A stretch of 64,000 bases of DNA, taken from positions 620,001-684,000 of the forward strand of contig NZ_OZ061318.1 in the NCBI RefSeq assembly GCF_964063345.1. The letters run 5' to 3'. Under the pieces are notes generated by a model that was given only the letters and a program-made list of their open reading frames with translations, was not told the DNA's origin and searched no databases. Of the stretch, positions 24,822-33,535 are shown one piece after another. Positions within the stretch are counted from its first letter, which is position 1; the number at the start of each line of letters is the position of its first letter. Position numbers and translations under genes: made by a program. The stretch comes from Pseudomonas lini. Lineage in GTDB: Bacteria > Pseudomonadota > Gammaproteobacteria > Pseudomonadales > Pseudomonadaceae.

Positions 24822-27461
24822 TTACTTTTTCATCCCGACCCGCCGGCGCATTTCGGCAGTAATCGTCTGCCGGGTTTTCTTCAGCTCGGCCCAGGGTTCA
24901 TCACCGATCTCGGCCAAGCGTTCATGTACATTGTGCACGTTCCATTGATTGCCACCCTTGAGCTCGACCACCTCCTCCCGAAAGATCGGCACCGACACCG
25001 GCAGCCCTTCGCGGGTGCGCACGGCGTAGGCGCAAATAGTGGTGGCGCCCAGACCGTTGCGCAGGTAGTCGATGAAGATCCGCCCGACGCGGTTTTTCGG
25101 TCCGGACACCGCAGAAAAGCGATCCGGCAGTAATTTGGCCATGTGGCTGACAATCGCGTGGCTGAAGTCCTTGACCTCGTCCCACCCCTGTTTTCGGGTC
25201 AGCGGTACCACCAGGTGAATCCCCTTGCCGCCGCTGGTTTTGAGAAACGCCTTGAGCCCCAGTTCATCCAGCACTGTGAGGGTTAGCTGGGTCGCTTCGA
25301 TCATGCTTTTCCAGGGCAGCGCCGGGTCCGGGTCGAGGTCGAGGACGAAGCGATCGGGTTTATCCAGATCGACTGACGTGGCGTTCCAGGTGTGCAGTTC
25401 CACCGTGCTCATCTGCACCGCGCCGATCAGCGCTTTGGCGTTGTTGATGATCATCACCGGTTGGCCCGTCAGTTCCTTGTCCAGGGTAACAATCCCCGGA
25501 ATGGCCAGGCGCTCGGCGTTTTTCTGAAAGAACAGTTCGCCGGCGATGCCGTCCGGCGCGCGCACCAGCGCCACCGGCCGGTCCTTGAGTTGCGGCAGAA
25601 TCCATTCGGCAATGCTGGCGTAGTACTCCGCCAGTTGCATCTTGGTGGTGCCGCTGCTGACGTCGATCACCCGGTCCGGGTGCGTGATGCGCACCTTGCC
25701 GCTGGCCAGGCCGATCTGCGACGGCGCGACAGTCGACTGGGCGTTTTTTGGCTCGGCGGTGTCAGGTTTCTCGGCGACGGATTTCTTCTTTGCCGCGGAC
25801 TTTGGTGCGGCGGTTTTCGAGGCTGATGTTTTCGAGGCTGAAGTATTCACGGTTTTCGGCAGCTCCTCGGTAATTTCTTTGGCTGGCTTGTCATCACGCA
25901 AACCATGGAACACGGCGTGGCGCACCGAGCCGTCCTTGGTCATTTCGGCGAAGGCCACTTCTGCCAACAGTGTGGGTTTGAGCCAATGCACACCCTTGGC
26001 TTCAAAACCGCTAGGCGGATTGACCACCGACGGTTTTTTCGTCTGCAGCGGTTTCAACTGTTCGTAAATACGCTTGAGAGTCGCCTCGTTGAACCCGGTG
26101 CCCACCTTGCCGGCATAACGCAACTCACCGCTGTCGAGGTCGTGCAATCCCAGCAACAGTGCGCCAAAAGCACTGCGTGCGCCTTTGGGATCGGTGAAGC
26201 CGACCACAACGAATTCCTGCCGATGCTTGCACTTGAGTTTGATCCAGTCACTGGTGCGCCGAGACACGTAAGGCGAGCCCAGGCGTTTGCCGATCAGCCC
26301 TTCCATCTTCATTTCGCAAGCACTGTTGAGCAACGCCTCAGGGGATTCGCCGAAGGCGTCGGAGAATCGCAACAGCGGATTCTCATTGAGCTTGAGCACG
26401 GTCGCCAGCGCCGCCCGGCGCTCCTCGACAGGCACTTCGCGCAGGTCCACGCCATTGAGGTAGGGCAAGTCGAACAGGTAGTAAACGATGCTGCCACTTC
26501 GGCCGGAATCGAACGCGTTTTGCAATGCCTGAAAATCCGGAACGCCCTGCTCGTTGGCCACCACCATTTCGCCGTCGAGCCAGGCCGACTCCAGGCCCAG
26601 CGCTGCCAGTGCCTCGGCTTGCCCGGGCAATTTGTGGGTCCAGTCGTGACCATTGCGGGTGAAGAGTTTGACCTCGTCGTGATCGATGCGCGCCATGACC
26701 CGGTAGCCGTCGAACTTGATCTCATAGCTCCATTCGCCGGTCGGCGCGGATTCGACCAGCGTCGCCAGTTCGGGTTTGAGCAGCTCCGGTAGCCTGGCTT
26801 TGCGCGCGCCCGTCAGTTGTGTCGACTTTTCCTTGCGCGCCTTGCCAGGGGCTTTTTTGATCGGTTTGGTTTCTTTAGCTCCGTGCTTTTTTTCCACGAT
26901 GGTGCGGTCGCTGAGCACGCTGTCCGGCTCGGCGGCGACCACGTCGTATTCGCTGTCGGGTCTGGCGGCGCTGTCCTGATGCTTGATCAAAAACCATTGT
27001 TCCTGCTTGCCCGGCATGTGCGTGCGCACGAGGTTCCACAGACCGCCAAGCTTCTCTCCTTTCAGCTCGAATTTCAGCCGGCCCTTGGTGTACGCCTTGG
27101 CCGGATCGTCCAGGGGAATCCACACCCCACGATCCCAGACGATCACATCGCCGGCGCCGTAATGCCCTTCGGGAATGGTGCCCTCGAACGTGGCGTAATC
27201 CAGTGGATGGTCCTCGACATGGATGGCCAGGCGCTTGACCTTGGGGTCCAGCGACGGCCCCTTCGGCACCGCCCAACTTTTCAGCGCACCGTCGAGTTCC
27301 AGGCGGAAGTCATAGTGCAGGTGGGAGGCGTCATGCTTCTGAATGCAGAATTGCAACGCATGATCCTTCGCCGTTTTTTTGCCCGAGCGTTTGGCGGCGG
27401 CCGGTTCCGAGGTCGCCGAGAAATCGCGCATGCGGTTGTAATCGTCCAGGTTCTTGTTCAT
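24822..27461 (-). CDS. ligD: ATP-dependent DNA ligase D (LigD) with phosphoesterase and polymerase domains
   Basis: 879 residues in the Pseudomonas order. The 3'-phosphoesterase domain (~35-165, 'QKHDASHLHYDFRLELDG' and 'HVEDHPLDYATFEG') comes first. The ATP-dependent ligase domain (~225-530) follows, with adenylation Lys249 in EIKFDGYR. A Lys/Ala-rich linker (~535-600) leads to the primase-polymerase domain (~610-875, 'KPDRFVLDLDPDPALPW' with acidic metal ligands). It repairs double-strand breaks by non-homologous end joining with Ku. No ku gene is in this window. Two short A/K-rich spacers are usual for the family. Confidence 0.95.
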   Translation of the reverse strand: MNKNLDDYNRMRDFSATSEPAAAKRSGKKTAKDHALQFCIQKHDASHLHYDFRLELDGALKSWAVPKGPSLDPKVKRLAIHVEDHPLDYATFEGTIPEGHYGAGDVIVWDRGVWIPLDDPAKAYTKGRLKFELKGEKLGGLWNLVRTHMPGKQEQWFLIKHQDSAARPDSEYDVVAAEPDSVLSDRTIVEKKHGAKETKPIKKAPGKARKEKSTQLTGARKARLPELLKPELATLVESAPTGEWSYEIKFDGYRVMARIDHDEVKLFTRNGHDWTHKLPGQAEALAALGLESAWLDGEMVVANEQGVPDFQALQNAFDSGRSGSIVYYLFDLPYLNGVDLREVPVEERRAALATVLKLNENPLLRFSDAFGESPEALLNSACEMKMEGLIGKRLGSPYVSRRTSDWIKLKCKHRQEFVVVGFTDPKGARSAFGALLLGLHDLDSGELRYAGKVGTGFNEATLKRIYEQLKPLQTKKPSVVNPPSGFEAKGVHWLKPTLLAEVAFAEMTKDGSVRHAVFHGLRDDKPAKEITEELPKTVNTSASKTSASKTAAPKSAAKKKSVAEKPDTAEPKNAQSTVAPSQIGLASGKVRITHPDRVIDVSSGTTKMQLAEYYASIAEWILPQLKDRPVALVRAPDGIAGELFFQKNAERLAIPGIVTLDKELTGQPVMIINNAKALIGAVQMSTVELHTWNATSVDLDKPDRFVLDLDPDPALPWKSMIEATQLTLTVLDELGLKAFLKTSGGKGIHLVVPLTRKQGWDEVKDFSHAIVSHMAKLLPDRFSAVSGPKNRVGRIFIDYLRNGLGATTICAYAVRTREGLPVSVPIFREEVVELKGGNQWNVHNVHERLAEIGDEPWAELKKTRQTITAEMRRRVGMKK

Positions 27462-27640
27462 GGCTGATGCTCGTTGCCGAACGCTGAGTGGGCAGGTTCT
27501 ACATCAGCAGAGCGACAGGCCTGGAAGAAAATTCCATCGCCGTTGAAATTGCCCGGACAGACGGATCGGTGTTAGGGCACTTGTTCGCGGCGCAGTGAAT
27601 ATACTCAGCGCAGAGGGATTCATGCCTCGGAGAGCAAATC

Positions 27641-28093
27641 ATGCGAACGGTTCACGTCATCGAAGCCGGGAAAACGCCCGCGCCGGTCAAAGTTGTTGGA
27701 GAGACAATCACTATTCTTGCCGGTGACGATCCGACCAAACCCTTTGAAATGCACATCCAGGAAGGTGTGCAAGGTGGCGGGCCACCGCTGCACTTTCACC
27801 CTTGGGACGAAGCGTTCTACGTCATCGATGGGCAGATCAAAGTGACGGTCGCGGGTCAATCCACCATCGTCTCGACCGGGGGTTACGTACACATCCCCGC
27901 TGGGGCGATCCATGCTTACAAGAACATCAGCCCCACCGCGAAAATCATTGGCGTGGTTTCCGATCCGCGTGGCGGTCAGTTTTTTGCGGCGTTGGATCAG
28001 CTCAAAGTGCCTGAAGACCTGCCTCGGATACTGGAGATATCTGAAGGCTTCGGCGTTACATTTCTGCTGCCGAAATCATCAGAACACACGTAA
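27641..28093 (+). CDS. Cupin-domain protein
   Basis: 150 residues. The cupin motif 1 'PPLHFHPWDEAFYVIDGQIK' gives His-x-His...Glu metal ligands (about 49-60), and motif 2 is 'YVHIPAGAIHAYKN' (about 82-95). This forms a single conserved beta-barrel cupin, usually binding Fe, Mn or Zn. The specific reaction is unknown; small cupins may be dioxygenases, isomerases or sensors. GGAG lies seven bases before ATG 27641. Followed by a palindromic element that may terminate it. Confidence 0.82.
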   Translation: MRTVHVIEAGKTPAPVKVVGETITILAGDDPTKPFEMHIQEGVQGGGPPLHFHPWDEAFYVIDGQIKVTVAGQSTIVSTGGYVHIPAGAIHAYKNISPTAKIIGVVSDPRGGQFFAALDQLKVPEDLPRILEISEGFGVTFLLPKSSEHT

Positions 28094-28163
28094 GAGCTGC
28101 CGCAGGCTGCGATCTTTTGATCTTTGGTATGTTCGAAACTGCTGAAAATCAAAAGATCGCAGG
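28094..28163. repeat. GATCTTTTGATC-type palindromic repeat
   Basis: Perfect 14-bp arms TGCGATCTTTTGAT (28108-28121) and ATCAAAAGATCGCA (28148-28161), with part of a GAGCTGCCGCAGGC REP-like outer arm on the left. It lies between convergent genes and probably acts as a terminator-like hairpin. Confidence 0.7.
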
Positions 28164-28170
28164 GGAACGC

Positions 28171-28893
28171 TCAGGCAGCACCGCCCTTGGCCTGCTGCTC
28201 CAGGTGCACCTGCAACTCTGGATCGATCTTCAACGCAGCGGCCAATTCATCCAGATAATTGCGCTCGGCGTCCTGCTGATCGTCCACCAACATCACGCTG
28301 GCAAGGTACATCTCGGCGGCCATGCCCGGATCCTGGGCGGACTGCGCCACATCGGCGGCATCCAGCGGCCGGGCGACTTCGTCATCGAGCCATTGCTGCA
28401 GTTGCGGATCGTCGGTGTGGCGGCCGATTTCGGTGCTGATCATGTGTTTCTCGGCATCATCGATGCGGCCATCGGCCTTGGCGGCGGCGATCAAGGCACG
28501 CAGGATGGCGTGGCTGTGGTCTTCGATTTCCGGGCCAGACAACAGGTCAACGGTGCGCGGTGCCTGTTGCGGTGCCGAGGCCTGGCTGCGTTGCCAGGCC
28601 TGATACGCCTGGAACGCCATCATCCCCAAAGAAGCCAATGCCGCATAATTGGTGCCGCCCGAACGTGTCTGGGTCGAACGACCGATGGGTGAATTGCCGC
28701 CCAGCAGACCACCGAGCAAACCACCCAAGCCTCCACCGCCCGCACCGGCACCCGCGCCGCGCCCTAACAGACCACCCAGCAACCCGCCAAGATCGCCCAA
28801 ACCTCCTTGAGCTGACGCCGCACCGCCACTTTGTTGCGACTGCGAGCCCTGGCCGGCCCGCAGTAATTGCTCAAGCAAATCGCTGGTGTTCAT
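28171..28893 (-). CDS. DUF533 (TerB-like) protein with Gly-rich linker
   Basis: 240 residues. A short N-terminal helix (MNTSDLLEQLLRAGQGS) is followed by a low-complexity Gly/Leu region (~25-80) and a possible membrane-associated stretch near 85-105. The C-terminal DUF533/TerB-like helical domain (ARALIAAAKADGRIDDAEKH-like, about 128-240) carries acidic residues seen in tellurite-resistance TerB proteins. Function is unknown; the family is inner-membrane associated. ATG 28893 has GAGGA upstream; the longer in-frame start is rejected. Confidence 0.82.
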   Translation of the reverse strand: MNTSDLLEQLLRAGQGSQSQQSGGAASAQGGLGDLGGLLGGLLGRGAGAGAGGGGLGGLLGGLLGGNSPIGRSTQTRSGGTNYAALASLGMMAFQAYQAWQRSQASAPQQAPRTVDLLSGPEIEDHSHAILRALIAAAKADGRIDDAEKHMISTEIGRHTDDPQLQQWLDDEVARPLDAADVAQSAQDPGMAAEMYLASVMLVDDQQDAERNYLDELAAALKIDPELQVHLEQQAKGGAA

Positions 28894-29067
28894 GACGACG
28901 TCCTCATTAGTGGGCAGAAACTCAGTCAGGCAACGATAGTCTTCGCCAGACATTCCGCCAACTCCGTCTGACTGACGTCATGGGTGTTGCCCTTGCCCTT
29001 CACACTCCTGACAGAAACTGACACCGCCTCCTTTTATGCTGCGCCCACCTTGAATGGAGCAGCCCCT

Positions 29068-29439
29068 ATGATCACTCCCCGTTATATTTTGCTTTTCGTG
29101 GAAAACCCCGCCGTCAGTGCGCGGTTCTATGAGTTTCTGCTGGAGCGCAAGCCCGTGGAAGAGTCACCGACCTTCGCGCTGTTTGTCCTGGAGGGCGGCT
29201 ACAAACTGGGGCTCTGGTCACGGCACACCGCCGAACCGGCAGCGCAAGCGACGGGCGGCGGGACCGAGCTGGCGTTCCCGGTGGAGTCCGCCGAGCAGGT
29301 CGATGCACTGTTTGCCGATTGGAGCGCGCTTGGGCTGACCATGGCGCAAGCACCGACAGAGCTGGACTTCGGTCGCACCTTCGTCGCGCTTGACCCGGAT
29401 AACCATCGACTGCGCGTGTTCCACCCCTCGCTGAGCTGA
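29068..29439 (+). CDS. VOC-family (glyoxalase/bleomycin-resistance fold) protein
   Basis: 123 residues with two beta-alpha-beta-beta-beta units: 'YILLFVENPAVSARFYEFLL' at the start and 'FVALDPDNHRLRVFHPSLS' at the end. The order resembles phenazine or drug-binding VOC proteins more than metal-dependent glyoxalase, because the usual His metal ligand of motif 1 is not obvious. ATG 29068 follows GGAGC at a suitable distance. A clear terminator follows 38 bp after the stop. Confidence 0.82.
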   Translation: MITPRYILLFVENPAVSARFYEFLLERKPVEESPTFALFVLEGGYKLGLWSRHTAEPAAQATGGGTELAFPVESAEQVDALFADWSALGLTMAQAPTELDFGRTFVALDPDNHRLRVFHPSLS

Positions 29440-29476
29440 CCGCCCGTCTCGACATCGGTCAAACGCTCGATAAGTG

Positions 29477-29504
29477 CCCCGGATTATTTCCGGGGTATTT
29501 TTTT
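29477..29504 (+). terminator. Rho-independent terminator of the VOC gene
   Basis: 7-bp stem CCCCGGA/TCCGGGG with a five-base loop followed by TATTTTTTT. Confidence 0.9.
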
Positions 29505-29639
29505 GCGCGGCGGCTAAGATTCAAGGGTGGTGAACCTTATTCCCAAAAATCCGGTCGATACCTGCAACCCGACCCGGTTTGCCGACGCCCTCAACCAGAG
29601 GGTGATAATTGGCTGCTTCACTTTCTGGAGAACGCCCCC

Positions 29640-30362
29640 GTGATATCCACTGTACACATTGCCAGGCTCAAAGCATGGGGCGCCCATGGTTTTACCGCCA
29701 CTGGCGTGGTCACAGCCTTCCTCGCGACCCTCGCCTTGTTGGAGAATCAGCCCACCAATTGCCTGCTATGGCTGGGCGTGGCGCTGATCGTCGACGGTCT
29801 GGACGGCGCGCTGGCGCGCAAGGTGAACGTGCAGTCGGTGCTGCCGAGTTTCGACGGTTCGATCCTCGACCTGGTGATTGACTACCTGACGTATGTGTTT
29901 ATCCCGGCACTGTTCATCTATCGTTACATCCCGTTGCCGGACTACACCCTGCTGCTGAGCGTGTCGCTGATTCTGGTGTCGTCTCTGTTTTGCTTCTGCA
30001 ACGTCAATATGAAGAGCAAGGACAATTACTTTCAGGGCTTCCCCGCCGCGTGGAACGTCGTTGCGCTGTGCCTGTACATCATCGACCCATCGCCGTGGAT
30101 TACCTTGCTCACCGTCATCGGCCTGGCGCTGCTGACCGTGACCCGAATGAAATTCCTGCACCCGTTCCGCGTGCGGCGGTTCATGCCGATCAACATTGCC
30201 GTGACAGCCATCTGGCTGCTGTGCAGCTTGTCGCTGGTGGTCAACCACCCGGTCATCAATCCGCTGGTGATGGGTTTGTGGCTGCTGATGTCGGCGTACT
30301 TCCTGGGGATCTGCTTCTGGCGCACGGCGCTGGAGTGGTTCGACAGCTCGCGGCTCAAATAG
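29640..30362 (+). CDS. pcs: Phosphatidylcholine synthase
   Basis: 240 residues with about eight hydrophobic segments. The CDP-alcohol phosphotransferase motif 'DGLDGALAR' followed by 'FDGSILDLVID' (about 52-81) supplies the Asp residues that bind Mg and CDP-diacylglycerol. The bacterial Pcs variant replaces the usual G-x3-D-x3-D spacing in this way. The enzyme condenses choline with CDP-diacylglycerol to make phosphatidylcholine in the inner membrane, using external choline. GTG 29640 has a GGAGA site. The DUF488 gene starts 12 bp downstream. Confidence 0.9.
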   Translation: MISTVHIARLKAWGAHGFTATGVVTAFLATLALLENQPTNCLLWLGVALIVDGLDGALARKVNVQSVLPSFDGSILDLVIDYLTYVFIPALFIYRYIPLPDYTLLLSVSLILVSSLFCFCNVNMKSKDNYFQGFPAAWNVVALCLYIIDPSPWITLLTVIGLALLTVTRMKFLHPFRVRRFMPINIAVTAIWLLCSLSLVVNHPVINPLVMGLWLLMSAYFLGICFWRTALEWFDSSRLK

Positions 30363-30373
30363 GCATTGCAATC

Positions 30374-30760
30374 ATGCCCATCCACATCGTCCAACTCGGC
30401 TCCCCCCGCACCGCGAATGAAGGCCTGCGCCTGGGCACGGTACGCCGCCCGCCTCGGGGTGTGCCGAAGGCCGAGTTTGCCAGCCGGGATTTCTACGATG
30501 TGTGGCAACCGCTGCTGTCCCCCAGCCCCGAGTTGGTGGCCGAAGCCAAAGCGGCGGACGATGCCAAAGCCTGGGGAGCCTTCAAGCGCAAATTCAAGGC
30601 CGAGATGAACCATCCCGCGCCCAGCCAGATGCTCGACCTGCTGGCCGCCCTCTCCCATCAAACGTCGCTGGCTTTGGGGTGTTATTGCGAGGAAGAGGCG
30701 CACTGCCACCGTTCCGTATTACGGGAGTTGCTGGAGGCACGGGGCGCGAAGGTTGTCTAG
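30374..30760 (+). CDS. DUF488-family protein
   Basis: 128 residues. The start 'HIVQLGSPRTANEGLRLGTV' and the end 'SLALGCYCEEEAHCHRSVLR' with a CYCEE-x-x-x-CHR pattern are hallmarks of DUF488 (YeaO-like). The Cys/His cluster may bind metal. No activity has been established for the family. It begins 12 bp after pcs and is likely cotranscribed with it. A REPIN follows. Confidence 0.8.
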   Translation: MPIHIVQLGSPRTANEGLRLGTVRRPPRGVPKAEFASRDFYDVWQPLLSPSPELVAEAKAADDAKAWGAFKRKFKAEMNHPAPSQMLDLLAALSHQTSLALGCYCEEEAHCHRSVLRELLEARGAKVV

Positions 30761-30782
30761 ATAGGGTAAACACCCAAAATCC

Positions 30783-30874
30783 CCTGTGGGAGCGGGCTTG
30801 CTCGCGAAGGCGGTCTTTGAGTCGATAGAAATGTTGCCTGATACTCCGTCATCGCGGGCAAGCCCGCACACATT
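30783..30874. repeat. REPIN (GTGGGAGCGGGCTTG type)
   Basis: Left REP CTGTGGGAGCGGGCTTGCTC at 30784 and an inverted, partly decayed partner ATCGCGGGCAAGCCCGCACA ending about 30871, separated by about 45 bp. Confidence 0.75.
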
Positions 30875-30969
30875 AGAACGTCGGCGCAATACCCATCGCA
30901 TGAACACCGCCGATTCCGAGCAGTGCTCTGCTTCGCACGGCCCGTTCGAGCGACCAAGCACCCCAGAGA

Positions 30970-30983
30970 CTGATCATGGTCAA
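30970..30983 (+). promoter_or_regulatory. Candidate ANR/FNR box with promoter of the usp gene
   Basis: CTGAT-CATG-GTCAA matches 8 of 10 positions of TTGAT-N4-ATCAA. A -10-like TATTAA lies at 31003-31008. The box centre is about 38-41 bp before the inferred start site, the class II activator position. UspE-like genes of pseudomonads are often oxygen-limitation induced. Confidence 0.5.
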
Positions 30984-31047
30984 TAATCAAGGGATTGAGA
31001 TGTATTAAACGACCGTCGTCTGCTCGTTTACCCACGGGAGGTTTGTC

Positions 31048-31974
31048 ATGTCTGGTCAAGCACGTTTCATGCTGGTCGCCTCGCCCCTGATGGAACACAG
31101 CCCTGCCTTCGACCGGGCCGCCGCGCTGGCCAAGGCTGAGGATGCGGCCTTGCACATCGTGGCTTTCGACTATCTGGAAGGCCTGGCGACCGCCGGCATG
31201 GTCAATGAAAAGGCTCTGGAGCAGATGCGTCTGGGGTACGTCGAGCGCCACCGTCAGTGGCTTGAGGACCAGGCCCGTCCCTTGCGCAAGATCGGTGTGC
31301 ACGTCACCACCGAGGTGGTTTGGGTCGAAAATCCGCTGGAGGAAATCCTGACTCACCTCAAAGAGCAGCCGATGGACGTGCTGATCAAGGCGCTGGAACA
31401 TCAATCACGGCTGTCGCGGCTGGTGTTTACCCCTCTCGACGTGCATTTGCTGCGCGAATGCCCGGTGCCGCTGCACTTCGTCAGCCATGCCATTCATGCG
31501 TTGCCGCGCAAGATTGTCGCCGCGGTCGATCCGTTCCATCGTGATGATCACTACAAAAGCTTCAACGACCGGATCCTTCACGAAGCGTCAAAACTGGCGA
31601 GCGCCTGCAATGCCGAGCTCGACGTGGTCTACGCCTATGACCTTTCGTCTATCAGCTCGGACGAGTTCAGCTTCGAAAACGGTTCGGCGTTTTTCGCCTC
31701 GGACAAGGCCAAGACCCTGTTCGACTTCCAGGAGGATGCCTTCAACGATTTGGCCGCGCGCAATGGCATCGCCCCGGAGCAACGGCACATGCTCATGGGC
31801 AGCCCGACCAAAGTGCTGACCCGCTATGCCGATACTTATGACGTCGACGTGATTGTCATGGGCCGGGTCGGCCATCGCGGCATGGGCCGGTTGATCGGCA
31901 GCACAGTGGAGCATCTGCTGTACAAAATGCCGTGCAGTGTGTGGGTGGTGTACACCGAGCGGCTGGATGAGTAA
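31048..31974 (+). CDS. Universal stress protein, tandem UspA domains (UspE-like)
   Basis: 308 residues formed by two Usp domains (about 1-145 and 150-305). The second keeps the ATP-binding pattern 'VMGRVGHRGMGRLIGSTVEH' (G-x2-G-x9-G-S/T); the first lacks it (TPLDVHLLRECPVPLHFVS). This is the UspE arrangement. Such proteins promote survival under anaerobiosis, starvation and stress; mechanism unclear. GGAGG lies six bases before ATG 31048. A candidate ANR site lies upstream. Confidence 0.9.
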   Translation: MSGQARFMLVASPLMEHSPAFDRAAALAKAEDAALHIVAFDYLEGLATAGMVNEKALEQMRLGYVERHRQWLEDQARPLRKIGVHVTTEVVWVENPLEEILTHLKEQPMDVLIKALEHQSRLSRLVFTPLDVHLLRECPVPLHFVSHAIHALPRKIVAAVDPFHRDDHYKSFNDRILHEASKLASACNAELDVVYAYDLSSISSDEFSFENGSAFFASDKAKTLFDFQEDAFNDLAARNGIAPEQRHMLMGSPTKVLTRYADTYDVDVIVMGRVGHRGMGRLIGSTVEHLLYKMPCSVWVVYTERLDE

Positions 31975-32029
31975 TTGCGCCGGCTAAATCACATACCTCT
32001 GTGGGAACGGACTGCTGTGGTGATGGACA

Positions 32030-32127
32030 TCTGTGGCGAGGGGGCTTGCCCCCGTTGGGTCGCGAAGCGGCCCTAAAAGCTTTGCGACTGCTTCGCAGCC
32101 GAACGGGGGCAAGCCCCCTCGCCACAA
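32030..32127. repeat. REPIN (GTGGCGAGGGGGCTTGCCCCC type)
   Basis: Inverted REP arms of about 25 bp, outermost TCTGTGGCGAGGGGGCTTGC on the left and its complement ending GCCACA on the right. Further REP fragments (CTCACCACAAAGG; GCTCGCTCCCACAAG) trail to 32160. Confidence 0.85.
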
Positions 32128-32178
32128 AGGCTCCCTCACCACAAAGGCTCGCTCCCACAAGTGTTTTGCGTTTTCAAT

Positions 32179-32991
32179 TCAACGCCGTGTAATCACCACC
32201 TCCAGGTATTCACTGGGCACCACCAGCGACCGTTCCCCCGCCCGGTTCAGGCGATTCAGCAGTTCGGTCAGGTCGTTTTCCAGGGCCGCGCCCTCTTCGG
32301 GTGGCAGGGTCGCAAAGGCCTTGTGAACCGGCCCATACCAGGTACGGAAGGTGTCGATCCAGTGCGCGGCCGAGCGATAGCGGAAGTTGAACAACCGCCG
32401 CGTCACCTGGAGCTGGAAGTCGCGCTGGTCGAAGTGCGAGTTTAACCAGGCTTCGGTGCCCCAGTTCGAAGGTGGTTGCGCTCCCGGCGGTGGCGGCATG
32501 TGGCGGCCCAGGGTCTTGAATACCTGGCCGATGTAGCCTTCAGGCGTCCAGTTGGCAAGGCCGATCCGCCCGCCAGGGCGGCACACCCGCGCCAGTTCCG
32601 CTGCAGCCTTGGGCTGATCCGGCGTAAACATCACACCAAAGGTCGAAAGCACGGCATCGAAACTGGCGTCCTCGAACGGTAAGTCCTCGGCATCGGCCAC
32701 CTGAAAAGTCACGTCCAGATGTTCCGCCCGTGCGCGGTCTTCGCCGCGTTCAAGCAGCTTGGCCACGTAGTCAGTGGACGTGACCTTGCAGCCCCGGCGC
32801 GCAGCGGCGAGCGTTGCGTTACCGTTGCCGGCGGCGACGTCCAGCACCTGCTCATCACAGAGCAAGTCGCAGGCTTCGGCCAGTTGTTCACCGACGATCT
32901 GTAAGGTGGTGCCGATCACGGTGTAGTCGCCGCTGGCCCACGTGGCCATTTGACGGTTTTTCAGGGCAGTGAGGTCAATGGGTGTGCTCAT
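32179..32991 (-). CDS. Class I SAM-dependent methyltransferase
   Basis: 270 residues. Motif I 'VLDVAAGNGNATLAAARRGC' (about 49-68) is the AdoMet-binding Gly-rich loop, 'VADAEDLPFEDASFDAVLST' (about 97-116) covers motifs II-III. It belongs to the UbiE/Methyltransf_11 group. The acceptor is unknown. ATG 32991 has GGAG nine bases upstream. It is followed on the same strand by nothing obvious and preceded by the DUF4242 gene 37 bp away, possibly an operon. Confidence 0.85.
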   Translation of the reverse strand: MSTPIDLTALKNRQMATWASGDYTVIGTTLQIVGEQLAEACDLLCDEQVLDVAAGNGNATLAAARRGCKVTSTDYVAKLLERGEDRARAEHLDVTFQVADAEDLPFEDASFDAVLSTFGVMFTPDQPKAAAELARVCRPGGRIGLANWTPEGYIGQVFKTLGRHMPPPPGAQPPSNWGTEAWLNSHFDQRDFQLQVTRRLFNFRYRSAAHWIDTFRTWYGPVHKAFATLPPEEGAALENDLTELLNRLNRAGERSLVVPSEYLEVVITRR

Positions 32992-33028
32992 GAAGTCTGC
33001 TCCGTTGCGGGTTGGAACGCGTCCCGGT

Positions 33029-33301
33029 TCACTCCGCCGTGGTGGGATCGATGATGTTCATGACCCGGGAAACGCTGTTGATGGGAAATTCACCCTTTTT
33101 GGCGTGCTCCCTGATCAGTCCCTCGTTCGGCGCGATGTACACGCAGTAAATCTTGTCGCCAGTGATGTAACTCTCCAACCACTGCACCTCTGGCCCCATC
33201 TCGCGCAATACATCGCAGGATTTTTGCGAAATCGCTTTGAGCTCTTGTTGTGGCAGTCCGCCGGCACCCGGAAGCTCGCGTTCAATAATGTATTTAGGCA
33301 T
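33029..33301 (-). CDS. DUF4242 (SCO4226-like) small protein
   Basis: 90 residues starting MPKYIIERELPGAGGLPQQE. The arrangement, with 'VQWLESYITGDKIYCVYIAP' and 'VSRVMNIIDPTTAE' at the end, is the ferredoxin-like DUF4242 family. A Streptomyces member binds nickel (recalled). AAGGAAG precedes ATG 33301. The methyltransferase gene follows after 37 bp on the same strand. Confidence 0.85.
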   Translation of the reverse strand: MPKYIIERELPGAGGLPQQELKAISQKSCDVLREMGPEVQWLESYITGDKIYCVYIAPNEGLIREHAKKGEFPINSVSRVMNIIDPTTAE

Positions 33302-33535
33302 GGCAACTTCCTTTTCTTGATGGTGATGACAGGGTCAACAATGATCCCGTCGTCCACAAACTATCGCTCCCGGATACGCCGACGTCCTGCCGATCGTCCG
33401 GAGAGCTCACGAAATATGGCATTCTCCGATGCATGGTCACCTATCTGTAACGACGCATTAACACCCAAGTGCCCGGATTGCCGATACGCCATGAATCAGC
33501 TCTTATAAGCCACCGACTTTTGGAAAGGATTCCCC
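33302..33535. other. Divergent intergenic region
   Basis: 234 bp between divergent DUF4242 and GNAT genes. It must contain their promoters; no clear operator, repeat or small gene was found. Confidence 0.4.

Noticed and set aside
30784..30874. A CRISPR-like repeat, because REP sequences recur in the window
   Set aside because: The repeats are inverted pairs with variable centres, without regularly spaced unique spacers; they are REPINs.
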